Shown here piece by piece: positions 18,531 to 26,275 of a stretch of DNA of 64,000 bases. The notes under the pieces are model-generated. The model searched no databases. It was not told where the DNA came from and saw only the letters and a list, made by a program, of their open reading frames with translations. The stretch covers positions 1 through 64,000 of the forward strand of contig JBCCHV010000003.1 of NCBI GenBank assembly GCA_039028635.1, given 5' to 3'. A program made the position numbers and the translations under genes. Each line of letters opens with the position of its first letter. Position 1 is the stretch's first letter. This DNA is from Acidobacteriota bacterium (lineage in GTDB: Bacteria > Acidobacteriota > Thermoanaerobaculia > Multivoradales > JBCCEF01).

Positions 18531-19717
18531 GTGGCCAGGATACGGCTCACCCATCGAAGCATTGACACCCTCACCGCCGGCAAGTGGCTGACGGACTACT
18601 GAGACGATCGCTTGCCCGGTTTCGGCGTCCGGGTCGCGCAGAGCGGGCGCAAGTCCTTCATCGTCCGCTACAGCGCCGCCGATGGCCGCAAGCGTCGCCT
18701 CACCCTCGGGGCCTATCCGATGCTGACCCTCGCCGATGCCCGCGACAAGTCTCGCGAGGCTCTGGCCGCCGTCGCACGGGGCGAAGACCCCAGGGTAAGA
18801 AGAAGGCCGAGCGGCGGGCGCCGACCTTCGGTGAGCTGGCGAAGGTTTACCTCGAGCGCCACGCCAAGGTGAAAAAGCGCCGCTGGCGGGAGGACGAGCG
18901 GGTGCTCCGGGTCGACCTTTTGCCGCACTGGAAGCGCCGCAAGGCCAAAAGCATCGGCCGGCAAGACGTCAGCGAGGTGCTCGACGGCATCGTCGCCCGT
19001 GGAGCGCCGATCATGGCGAACCGCACAAAGGCGCTGATCTCGAAGATCTACAACTTCGGCATCGGCCGCGGCCTGGTCGAGCACAATCCCTGCCTCGGCG
19101 TGCCGATGCCAGCCAAGGCTCGGCAGCGCGACCGGGTGCTGTCCGAAGAAGAGATCCGAGCCCTGTGGCGCGTGCTCGACCACGCCCACCCGGTGATGGC
19201 CGCCACCTTCAAGATGCGGCTGCTCACCGCTCAGCGCGGCGTCGAGGTGCTCGCCATGCGCTGGGAGCACATCGACGGCGACTGGTGGACGAATCCCGCC
19301 GAGGTGGCCAAGAACGGCCTGACCCACCGCGTGCCACTGGCGCCGCAGGTCCAGTCGCTGCTCGACGAGCTACGGCCGGTCACCGGCGGGTCCGTGTGGG
19401 TCTTTGCGAGCCCGCGCCGCAAGGGTGCCCACATCACCGCCGTCCAGAAGGCGGCCGAGCGAATCGCGAAGCGGGCCGAGGTCGACTTCGTACCCCACGA
19501 CCTGCGCCGGACGGCGGCGAGCTTCATGACCTCGATGGGCATCTCTCGGCTGGTGGTGTCGAAGATCCTCAACCACGTCGAGAGCGGCATCACCGCGGTC
19601 TACGACCGGCAGAGCTACGACGCCGAGAAGCGTCAGGCCCTGGTCCGATGGGCGGGTAAAATGGACGAGATCCTGGGCGCGAGTCGGAGCACGAGCAATG
19701 TGATCCAAATCGCTTGA
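18531..19717 (+). pseudogene. Tyrosine integrase, P4/DUF4102 type, with stop and frameshift
   Basis: A GTG start at 18531 reads MARIRLTHRSIDTLTAGKW, then meets an in-frame TGA at 18600-18602 where a Trp codon (YWDDRLPGFGVRV) is expected. The arm-type DNA-binding domain continues in the same frame to EDP, then a base is missing in the C-run at 18788-18791. The rest continues in the next frame (QGKKKAERRAPTFGELAK...) to 19717. The catalytic part is intact: Arg in TAQRGVEVLAMRW, HDLRRT, His in ILNHVE and Tyr in TAVYDRQSY. Two disruptions suggest a dead integrase; a downstream restart could still give a ~370-aa C-terminal product. It marks the left side of an accessory island. Confidence 0.85.
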
Positions 19718-19738
19718 GACTCGAAAGGAGTCCTGACC

Positions 19739-20029
19739 TTGTCTCTCGAAATCCCTCGGCCGCTAGAGGCCAGACTCGCTCGCGAGGCAGAGCGCCGCGG
19801 AGTATCGACCGAGCAACACGCTCTCGAAATACTTGAGGCTCGGCTTGGGCGAAGTGGCTGGCTGCGCAGTGGGGCCGAGGTCGTGGCGTTCTGGCGCCGC
19901 GAGGGGGTCATCGGCTCCTGGCCAGCTATCGTGGACAGCAGCGCCCACGCCCGCAGAATACGGCAGAAGGCCGAGAAGCGAGCACGATCGTGTGCTCGAT
20001 CGGACGAGCGAGGAAGCGACCTCCCATGA
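19739..20029 (+). CDS. Small antitoxin-like protein upstream of Fic gene
   Basis: A 96-aa protein starting at TTG, preceded at 8 bases by AAAGGAG. The N-terminus [20 protein letters not shown] is followed by [15 protein letters not shown], the RHH/FitA-like pattern (strand followed by two helices) of small DNA-binding antitoxins. The C-terminal half is basic. Its stop codon overlaps the start of the Fic gene as ATGA at 20026-20029, so the two are translationally coupled. A natural reading is an antitoxin or autoregulator for Fic, but classical FicTA antitoxins look different and this Fic protein already has its own inhibitory motif. Confidence 0.65.
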   Translation: MSLEIPRPLEARLAREAERRGVSTEQHALEILEARLGRSGWLRSGAEVVAFWRREGVIGSWPAIVDSSAHARRIRQKAEKRARSCARSDERGSDLP

Positions 20030-21078
20030 GCACCTTCTCCCCGATCTTCACGATCACCAATGCCATCACGCGAGGGCTGACGTCCATCGAGCGCGCACGG
20101 GGCTTTCTGGAAGCGGCATCGCTATCTGAAGAGTGGCTTCGCCGCATGAGCCAGCGGGCGCTGCTGCTCGAAGCCCACCATACGACGCACATCGAAGGAA
20201 CTGAGCTGACCATCGAACAAGCCGAGCGCCTGTGGACAGGGCAAGAGGTCGAGCAAGCTCAAGAAGACGATGTCCGAGAGCTGTTGAACTACCGCGAGGC
20301 CTTCAACCTGGTCTCGGACTACCTCGACAGCGGAGAGCCGGTCACCGAGGGGCTGATCCGGGAGATCCACAAGCGGCTGGTGGACGGTGTGCGAGGCGGC
20401 GAAGGAGGACCCGGCGCCTATCGCACGGTTCAGAACTACGTGATCAGCAGCCGAACGCGTGAGGTGATCTACACGCCACCGCCGCCCGAGGCGGTCGCAC
20501 CGGCCATGGGAGACCTGGTGACGTGGCTGCGCGAAGAGGACGCGATTCACCCGGTCTTGGTCGCGGGCATCGCCCAGTTTCAGCTCGTGCACATTCACCC
20601 CTTCGTCGACGGCAACGGACGTACCTCCCGCCTGCTCTCAACCCTTTGTCTGTACCGCGCAGGCTACGACTTCAAGCGTCTATTCACGATCAGCGAGTTC
20701 TACGATCGCGACCGAACCGCCTTCTACCAAGCGCTCCAAAGCGTGCGCGACCATGGGATGGACCTGACCAGCTGGCTCGGGTACTTCGTCGAAGGACTCG
20801 CGACACAGCTGGCAGAGGTCAAGGCTCGAGGAGAGGTCGCGATCCGGACAGACGTCATCGCCGCCGAGCAGGGGCTCAATCCCCGCCAGGCAGCTGCCCT
20901 CGACCATGTCCTTGCGCACCATAGGCTCACAGTCGGCGATTTCGAGGGGCTCTTTCCCAAGGTCAGCCGCCGAAGCTTGCAGCGTGACCTGAAAGCGCTC
21001 CTCGCCCAGGGAATCCTGAAAGAGGTGGCAACGGGTCCGACCGACCCCAATCGTCACTACGTGCTCGGGAAGCTATGA
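20026..21078 (+). CDS. Fic family AMP-transferase-like protein
   Basis: A 350-aa protein. The Fic core motif [12 protein letters not shown] (from His191) is complete, so it probably transfers AMP, or another nucleotide-monophosphate moiety, to protein hydroxyls. An N-terminal inhibitory helix TTHIEGTE (about residues 53-60) matches the (S/T)xxxE(G/N) motif of class II Fic proteins that self-inhibit. The N-terminal Fic_N-like region and C-terminal winged-helix region ([20 protein letters not shown] then [11 protein letters not shown]) are those of the common bacterial Fic/DUF4172-type proteins. Start at 20026, from the AGGAAG site and the ATGA overlap with the small gene upstream; the frame is open to 19990. 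Confidence 0.9.
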   Translation: MSTFSPIFTITNAITRGLTSIERARGFLEAASLSEEWLRRMSQRALLLEAHHTTHIEGTELTIEQAERLWTGQEVEQAQEDDVRELLNYREAFNLVSDYLDSGEPVTEGLIREIHKRLVDGVRGGEGGPGAYRTVQNYVISSRTREVIYTPPPPEAVAPAMGDLVTWLREEDAIHPVLVAGIAQFQLVHIHPFVDGNGRTSRLLSTLCLYRAGYDFKRLFTISEFYDRDRTAFYQALQSVRDHGMDLTSWLGYFVEGLATQLAEVKARGEVAIRTDVIAAEQGLNPRQAAALDHVLAHHRLTVGDFEGLFPKVSRRSLQRDLKALLAQGILKEVATGPTDPNRHYVLGKL

Positions 21079-21113
21079 CAAGCTGTGACACGGAGCTGTG
21101 ACATGCTGTGACA
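21072..21113 (+). repeat. Four short direct repeats GCTGTGACA
   Basis: GCTATGACA at 21072-21080, then GCTGTGACA at 21082-21090, 21095-21103 and 21105-21113. Spacings are 10, 13 and 10 bases. They overlap the Fic stop codon and fill the short gap before the next gene. Helical phasing suggests a binding site array, or they may be simple slippage repeats. Confidence 0.6.
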
Positions 21114-21130
21114 TGAGCAGGTGAATCGCC

Positions 21131-22285
21131 TTGTCAGTAGAAGCAGAAAAGGAAGTCAAGAGTCCGTCCCAAGACGAGCAGATCGACTGGTCGTGGGACC
21201 GGTTCATTTCGATTCTTGCAGGGGAGATCGGCGAGGAAGAGCGCCAGCGCGCTACGAGCTACCTACGAAGCTCCCAGGGTTACAGCTTCGAGCAACTTCG
21301 AGACGCCATCAACGATCCAGAGCATGTGACATCTTGGGCCGATCCCTGGCTCGGCATCCGACTATCTCATCCCTGGGAGTGGATTCAGAGCGTGCCGCGC
21401 AAGGAGTTCGATCCCAGGAACCCTAGGAAGCCCGAGGTCCACGAAGAGCTGATTCCACTGGATCTACTGGTAGCAGGGGCAAGCATCGTCATCGATGGCG
21501 ACATGGAGTATCCGTCGATTCCTTTTCCCCTTCTGGAGGGTGTGGCCAGACTACCTCCAGCCAAGCAGAAGCCGATCTTCGAGAAGTGGCTGAGTTTCGA
21601 TGAATGGATGGGAAGAGTCTCCTACGGTGATCCGTTCGAAAACGAGTCCGACATTGGCCGGGGATCGATCATCGGCCGAGGGCCGGGCGGGACATTCCGC
21701 GCCTCCCTCTGCTATTTCCTCTGCCCTCATGTAATCGACAAGAAAGAAAAACGGGCATATCACGATATCCATGTTGGGCTCCCCTGGGTTGGGGAATCAT
21801 CGCCGGACACATGGACCCGCGAGGAGCAAGATGCCCTCTGGGAATCGGTCCTGAAGATGCTGGATGCACTGGTTCGTGAGGCGGAGGAGGGCAAGCCCTA
21901 TCCCAACGCAGTTCGCACGACGGTGCGATCAGCGAAAGGGGTTCGGTTTCGAGAATTCGTCGCAGTCATCGAGAAGCCGTCCGGAAGGTCGTTCGCGGAG
22001 CGAGCCACTCTCAGAACCCTGGAGCGTTCGGTTCTTCGCCGCATTCCTGTCTACGCGCGAGGCATCAAGGACCCAACCCTCGACATCTCGGGCAGCGGGG
22101 ATGGTCTCGATATGCTTGCCAGCTTCGAGATATTTGCGACGATGTACTACCCCGAGGATGAGAAGAAGAGACGGGAGTATGTGGCAGTCGCCTCGTCTCA
22201 CCTGATGGCGGAGATCATTCCTCAGAGCATTGCGAAAGAGTTTCCTACGCTGGATCTCAAATCCCCGGAATGCTGGAAGGTCTAA
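21131..22285 (+). CDS. Hypothetical protein in island
   Basis: A 384-aa soluble protein with no signal peptide, membrane segment or recognised motif. Start TTG at 21131 with GAGCAGG upstream. It is rich in Trp and charged residues, for example IDWSWDRF, WADPWLGIRLSHPWEW and VGLPWVGESS. Same direction as the Fic gene, with only 52 bases between them, so probably cotranscribed. Function unknown. Confidence 0.65.
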   Translation: MSVEAEKEVKSPSQDEQIDWSWDRFISILAGEIGEEERQRATSYLRSSQGYSFEQLRDAINDPEHVTSWADPWLGIRLSHPWEWIQSVPRKEFDPRNPRKPEVHEELIPLDLLVAGASIVIDGDMEYPSIPFPLLEGVARLPPAKQKPIFEKWLSFDEWMGRVSYGDPFENESDIGRGSIIGRGPGGTFRASLCYFLCPHVIDKKEKRAYHDIHVGLPWVGESSPDTWTREEQDALWESVLKMLDALVREAEEGKPYPNAVRTTVRSAKGVRFREFVAVIEKPSGRSFAERATLRTLERSVLRRIPVYARGIKDPTLDISGSGDGLDMLASFEIFATMYYPEDEKKRREYVAVASSHLMAEIIPQSIAKEFPTLDLKSPECWKV

Positions 22286-22315
22286 TCGGAAGCCCTCGAA
22301 GCGCAGTCTCCTCGT

Positions 22316-23044
22316 ATGAAGATGAATCTCGAGAAGCAGCACGCCCTGTTGTCCGCCGGGACATTCGATGAAGTCATGGAAGCCTCGTTTGACCGTGGCC
22401 AGGGTGGGATCACGGCAGGGGAGATGCTGCTCTTCATGCTGATGGCCAGCGAGCATTGCCCTGAGCACATGAGTGTTGGTCGCGCGGCGTACCTTCGGGT
22501 TCTCGACCTCAAGGACAAGAAAGATCACTTAGGACGATCCAGAAGCCGTGGAAGATCCACAGTTTTGAACGACTGGAGCTGCTTCAGGTCGGTGGCCCAC
22601 CTCTGGGCTGCCTTTCAGATCACCAGAGAGCATGGCGGCGAGGATTGCAGTTTCGGCTTGAAGCCAGGGACCGAGAAAGAGTTCCTGGCGGTGGCCGAGT
22701 ATCTCCGCAATCTTGGAGAGGCTACCTTTGCACGCGCCCAGGAGTCCAAACACGGGCCTATTCTCAACCCCTCTCAGACTTGGCGAGTCCCTGGGGAACT
22801 GATCTTGCCCAGGACGGTCAGAGCGTCCTGGTGGGACAAGCACCGTGGCAGCCTCTGCTCTGGATCGCTTTCTCGCACGCCGAATCACCCGGGGACATCT
22901 CCAGGCAGGCGATCGAGGACTGGATCTTCTTCGGAAGGAGCGAAAGGAGCTGGTCGCCAAAGACGATCCGGAATCGCTTGCAGGCGCTTGGGTTGTTCTT
23001 CGACTGGATGGTTCGGGAAGGGCTTCTTCGGAGCAATCCAGTAG
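22316..23044 (+). CDS. Hypothetical protein, 3' half doubtful
   Basis: The frame gives 242 aa. Residues 1 to about 165 look like a genuine soluble protein (MKMNLEKQHALLSAGTFDEV...). After about 22800 the composition becomes Arg/Ser/Gly-rich and overlaps the better-supported integrase frame. The gene has probably lost its true 3' end to a frameshift or to insertion of the integrase. No family recognised. It follows the 384-aa gene by 30 bases. Confidence 0.45.
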   Translation: MKMNLEKQHALLSAGTFDEVMEASFDRGQGGITAGEMLLFMLMASEHCPEHMSVGRAAYLRVLDLKDKKDHLGRSRSRGRSTVLNDWSCFRSVAHLWAAFQITREHGGEDCSFGLKPGTEKEFLAVAEYLRNLGEATFARAQESKHGPILNPSQTWRVPGELILPRTVRASWWDKHRGSLCSGSLSRTPNHPGTSPGRRSRTGSSSEGAKGAGRQRRSGIACRRLGCSSTGWFGKGFFGAIQ

Positions 23045-23649
23045 CAGAGATCCCAAAGCCGAAGCTGCCCGTGAGAATCCCGCGGCACCTCACTCAGGAA
23101 GAGGCGTTTCAGCTCCTGGACTGGACGAAGAACTTCCCATTCGGCTATCTGTTCGAAAGGTCTCGTGCCGCCGCCATCATCGCGACCTTCATCTACACGG
23201 GAATCCGTGCTGAAGAGCTGAGGATGCTCAAGATGTCAGCCATTGACCTCGCCAACAGGACGCTCTTCGTAGCTTCTGGGAAGGGCAACAAGGACCGCAT
23301 CATTCCGATCACCCGTTCGTTGGCGCTCTTCTTGGAAGAGTATCTGAGGGACCGGAGACGGATGCGAAGATCTTGCCCGTACTTCTTCACAGCGATGAGG
23401 CAGGATAGCCAGATGGGGCCTCTGGTGGTCAAGCGTCTGGTCGATCGCCTCAGGGAAAGGAGCGGGATCTACTTCTACCCACACATGCTCCGCCACACCT
23501 TCGCGACGCTGATGCTAGAAGGTGGCTGCGACCTCTTCAGCCTGTCGAAGATGATGGGTCACTCCGACATCAAGACGACAACGATCTACCTGTCGGCGAC
23601 GACAGGCCACTTGCGGGAACAGATCAGGAAGCACCCGCTGGATGCCTAA
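22831..23649 (+). CDS. XerC/XerD-like tyrosine recombinase, N-terminus uncertain
   Basis: About 270 aa. The core-binding part ISRQAIEDWIFFGRSERSW is followed by the catalytic domain. The catalytic set is complete: Arg in YTGIRAEELRML, Lys in GKGNKDRIIP, HMLRHT, His in MMGHSDIKTT and Tyr in TTIYLS. The frame is open from 22645, but the upstream portion overlaps the preceding gene and does not look like the missing SAM-like end. GTG at 22831 is the assumed start. Another frame (VAASALDRFLARR near 22845) resembles the usual integrase beginning, so a small indel near 22880 may have damaged the N-terminus. Probably an island or transposon-type recombinase. Confidence 0.7.
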   Translation: MGQAPWQPLLWIAFSHAESPGDISRQAIEDWIFFGRSERSWSPKTIRNRLQALGLFFDWMVREGLLRSNPVAEIPKPKLPVRIPRHLTQEEAFQLLDWTKNFPFGYLFERSRAAAIIATFIYTGIRAEELRMLKMSAIDLANRTLFVASGKGNKDRIIPITRSLALFLEEYLRDRRRMRRSCPYFFTAMRQDSQMGPLVVKRLVDRLRERSGIYFYPHMLRHTFATLMLEGGCDLFSLSKMMGHSDIKTTTIYLSATTGHLREQIRKHPLDA

Positions 23650-23668
23650 GACCGAGAAGAGGGTTCGC

Positions 23669-23800
23669 CTACTTCTTCTTGGGTCTCTTGATGGTCTCGA
23701 CCACCGTGGTGCTTGGCCTCTTCTTGGCTTCCCGGACAGGAATGAACTTGCCACTCTTTGCGTCTCTGCCGATCTTCGTGGACTTCGAACTCTTCTTCAT
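23669..23800 (-). CDS. 43-aa basic small protein
   Basis: Starts MKKSSKSTKIGRDAKSGKF, then IPVREAKKRPSTTVVE; very basic. This looks like a family of small proteins with the GRDA.(S/T)G.F.PV.EA..RP.TT..E pattern that recur in bacterial genomes, often in mobile regions. An AGAGGA site lies 7 bases before the ATG at 23800. It follows the DUF1883 gene by 32 bases on the same strand. Function unknown; possibly nucleic-acid binding from its charge (inference). Confidence 0.7.
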   Translation of the reverse strand: MKKSSKSTKIGRDAKSGKFIPVREAKKRPSTTVVETIKRPKKK

Positions 23801-23832
23801 CAGTGGATCCTCTTGCCTCTCTTGTTCGGGTT

Positions 23833-24099
23833 TCAGGCGGCTCGGACAACTCGGCAACTCGCGCGAACGGTGCCGGGATACCCGCCCAGGTTGACGACGA
23901 CCTTCCAGGTCCCTAGATAGGGCGCACGAAGGCACACTGGACTCTGCTTCGCGAGCCCGCCCCTATACTGATAGCGCCGACCGCTCTTGAAGTTCTGGAA
24001 GGCGCATTGGTCTAGCAGCAGGACATTGGCCTGCTTGTCCAGCGAGACCTGGACTACATCCCCGGGGCCTGTCTGGACCGTGTAGTGGAGAAAGCTCAT
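23833..24099 (-). CDS. DUF1883 family protein
   Basis: An 88-aa protein matching the DUF1883 pattern: FLHYTVQTGPGDVVQVSLDK, a GRRYQYRGGLAKQSPV segment, and WKVVVNLGGYPGTVRAS. The family is a small all-beta domain found alone or joined to TIR domains in bacteria. No biochemical role is established that I know of. An AGGAGC site lies 7 bases upstream of the ATG. It lies between the WxxGHW small gene and the 43-aa gene on the same strand. Confidence 0.85.
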   Translation of the reverse strand: MSFLHYTVQTGPGDVVQVSLDKQANVLLLDQCAFQNFKSGRRYQYRGGLAKQSPVCLRAPYLGTWKVVVNLGGYPGTVRASCRVVRAA

Positions 24100-24215
24100 G
24101 AGTCTAGCTCCTGATCACGCCTAACGCGGCGTCGAAGTTGAAGTTTGGCCTGCTACCATCTGACGTTTGGCATTGCCGTACTCTCGGGAGTATGGCTCGT
24201 TGCCGGCTCTCGAGA

Positions 24216-24386
24216 TCACTTTCTCCAGTGTCCCTTCACCCACTCCCATTGACCCCGCTCATAATCCCATCGCCAATGAGCCCTGACCCATTCGGTCCTT
24301 CCCAAGGGGCGAGGTTTTCTGAGATTCTGTACTCGGTCAGGTGGCTTGGGCGGCCTCGAAGATCGTAACGTTCCGATTCTGCGCAT
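24216..24386 (-). CDS. 56-aa WxxGHW-motif small protein
   Basis: A very short gene read from an ATG at 24386, preceded by a strong GGGGAGGAA site. It encodes MRRIGTLRSSRPPKPPDRVQ and ends with a Trp-rich tail, WVRAHWRWDYERGQWEWVKG followed by HWRK. The tail resembles YXWQ/WxxGxW repeats, usually found in exported proteins, yet no signal peptide is present. It begins 13 bases after the GRDP-like stop, with the ribosome site inside that gap, so expression is probably coupled. Codon pattern and ribosome site argue for a real gene. Confidence 0.55.
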   Translation of the reverse strand: MRRIGTLRSSRPPKPPDRVQNLRKPRPLGRTEWVRAHWRWDYERGQWEWVKGHWRK

Positions 24387-24399
24387 TCTCTTCCTCCCC

Positions 24400-24885
24400 T
24401 TACTTGCACCGCATCGGCTTGCATTTCGTACGGCACTTGGCCCTGTTGTTGGCCGCACCGCCCCAAGACTCTGAAAAGTGCAGGGAATACAGATCGGCTG
24501 TCTCATCGAAGGCCGCGCAGAGTCTCAAGTAATCGTCGTCGCCCTGCATGCCGAAGTACGGGTAATGGTGCAGAAATTTACCAAAGATCACCTGGCAGTC
24601 CTCAGCGTACCTTTCCGTGTCTAGGATGTGCTGGTGCCAAAAGATATCCACATCGCGATTGGGGACAATGTCCTTGTCTGGGTAGGCTCGCTTGAGCGCG
24701 AGGAATCGCTTGTAGCTCTTTTCGACCTCATCGCATCTCGCTGAAGACCAGCCCTGGCCCTCCTCGACGTCTTGCAGCTTCAGCTTGATCATCTCGAAAT
24801 CAAGATGGTCCAGATCCCTTAGGTTCAGTTGGATGCCACAACCAACGCGGTCAGCTAGTGCTGTTTCAGACCGAGCGATTTCCAT
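24400..24885 (-). CDS. GRDP-like (glycine-rich domain-containing protein-like) protein
   Basis: A 161-aa protein with the hallmark VDIFWHQHILDTERYAEDCQ followed by FGKFLHHYPYFG. This is the PF07173 (formerly DUF1399) core also seen in plant glycine-rich domain proteins and scattered bacteria. The extreme C-terminus is basic and Cys-rich (AKCRTKCKPMRCK), which could bind metal or form disulfides. GGGAGG lies 9 bases before the ATG. It heads a run of four small minus-strand genes. Molecular function unknown. Confidence 0.8.
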   Translation of the reverse strand: MEIARSETALADRVGCGIQLNLRDLDHLDFEMIKLKLQDVEEGQGWSSARCDEVEKSYKRFLALKRAYPDKDIVPNRDVDIFWHQHILDTERYAEDCQVIFGKFLHHYPYFGMQGDDDYLRLCAAFDETADLYSLHFSESWGGAANNRAKCRTKCKPMRCK

Positions 24886-25011
24886 TTGGAATACCTCCCT
24901 GGTATCGGTCCACGTTCCTTGGCGCGGCCACCCACGCTGGACGGGCCTACGACCACGAACGCGAAAATGCTAGCGAATAGGCTCCGTTGGAGATATGGAT
25001 GCGCGAGGGAA

Positions 25012-25095
25012 AGATGTGACGGGGGAGGCCAGAGAGCCCCGAAAACTAGAGGACAGGGCAAGAGAGATGTGACGGCGATGAGGAAGATGTGACGG
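25012..25095 (-). repeat. Three copies of AGATGTGACGG upstream of the GRDP-like gene
   Basis: Copies at 25012-25022, 25065-25075 and 25085-25095 (plus-strand sequence), in the 280-base gap between the IS66 remnant and the GRDP-like start. They may be a regulatory site or a decayed repeat; no promoter boxes were assigned. Confidence 0.4.
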
Positions 25096-25169
25096 CACTG
25101 CGGCAAGCAGCACAGTAAGTCCTCGCCCCACCCCGTCTTGACACCCCTGAGGAGCAGAGGCAGTCAGAG

Positions 25170-25489
25170 TCAACCGAGCAGCATCACGGCCCCGGCCGCC
25201 GGATCGCGGCCTTGACGGCTCAGCAGGTACTGAGCTGGATCCTCGCCGCAGAGATTGGCGGTCTCGACGAGGCTCTAAAGGATGACGGCGACTTTGGCGC
25301 CGCGGCGCGGGCGCTTGCCGGAGAAGTTCTTGCGCCCGATGACCGGGCCGTGCAGGGCCCGCTCAGCTGCGCTTTTGTCGAGCGGGATGCGTGCGCTGTC
25401 GGGGAACATCGTCAGCCCTTTCCAGTGCTTGAGCAGGTAGCACAACGCCTTGTCGCAGAGGAAGCACGCAGTACTTGCGCTGACGCTAA
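25170..25489 (-). pseudogene. IS66-family transposase C-terminal remnant
   Basis: The minus strand reads KALCYLLKHWKGLTMF, then SARIPLDKSAAERALHGPVI and GRKNFSGKRPRRGAKVAVIL. An in-frame TAG follows (25275-25277) in place of the usual Tyr, then SLVETANLCGEDPAQYLL and a stop at 25170. This is the conserved C-terminal third of an IS66 TnpC transposase. The 5' part is gone; it begins directly at the 3' end of the response-regulator gene. Inactive. Confidence 0.85.
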
Positions 25490-26275
25490 CTACCTTCTGA
25501 CAACATAGCAGGTCTCGAAGTTCAGATCGTAGCCCTTCCAGTCTCTGGTGTTACGGATGATCTCGTGTTGCTCAACCGCTCCTAGGCCTCGACTCTCATA
25601 CTCTCTGGCAATCCACTTCCGGAACTCAGACACCTGCTTCCGTACTGTAGCTTCTTGCACGCTAACTGTCTTCGCGATCTCCTTTCCTGTCATTCGTCGC
25701 GTGTCGTCGTCAGCTATGCCGCGGGAGGACATTAGTGTCCGGCTGGCCAAAAGCCACAAGAGCTTCGCGAAGCGAGGAGGCCCAACTTCAATGCCGCTGA
25801 TGAGCACAGTTCCATTCGTGAAGAGAATCTGGTGCTTCCCTGTAGTGCTTTCGTGGGTACTCGATTCGCCTATAGCGCGAGTTATCGCGGCGAGCTTGTC
25901 GTCAAGAGGGACAGGACTGTCTTGAAACGGCTTTGTGATGTAGTCATTCGCTCCGGAAGTCAGCGCTCTAACTGCGGTTTGTGATGACTCCTCGTAGGCT
26001 GTCATCACAATCACCGGAAGCTGGTTGGGGGCGAACCGATCTCGGATATGAGCAAGCGTGTCAAATCCGACTTGTGTGTGCGGATACATATCGCCATCGT
26101 GCGTCGGCAATCGGAGATCTAGCAGGGCGAAGTCGAATTGCTGCTGGTCTAGAAGGTGGTAAGCCTCTCGTTGCGTAGGAGCGACGGTTACCCGGTGGCC
26201 ATCGTGCTGAAGCCTCATGCGGAGAACGTCAGCCACAACATGATCGTCTTCGATGACGAGGGCTTCATATCCCAT
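25490..26275 (-). CDS. Response regulator with divergent winged-helix output
   Basis: A 261-aa protein. The receiver domain has acidic pocket residues in VIEDDH, the phospho-acceptor Asp53 in FALLDLRLP, Thr in VMTAY and Lys in YITKPF. An insertion after LRLPTHDGDMYPHT is longer than usual. The C-terminal half (about 140-255) has a short beta-hairpin (LFTNGTVLISGIEVGPPRFA), then helices TGKEIAKTVSVQEATVRKQV. It ends NTRDWKGYDLNF, like the wing of OmpR-type DNA-binding domains, but diverged. Its start overlaps the kinase gene by 11 bases, with GGAGAG upstream. It likely receives phosphate from that kinase and acts as a transcription factor. Confidence 0.88.
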   Translation of the reverse strand: MGYEALVIEDDHVVADVLRMRLQHDGHRVTVAPTQREAYHLLDQQQFDFALLDLRLPTHDGDMYPHTQVGFDTLAHIRDRFAPNQLPVIVMTAYEESSQTAVRALTSGANDYITKPFQDSPVPLDDKLAAITRAIGESSTHESTTGKHQILFTNGTVLISGIEVGPPRFAKLLWLLASRTLMSSRGIADDDTRRMTGKEIAKTVSVQEATVRKQVSEFRKWIAREYESRGLGAVEQHEIIRNTRDWKGYDLNFETCYVVRR

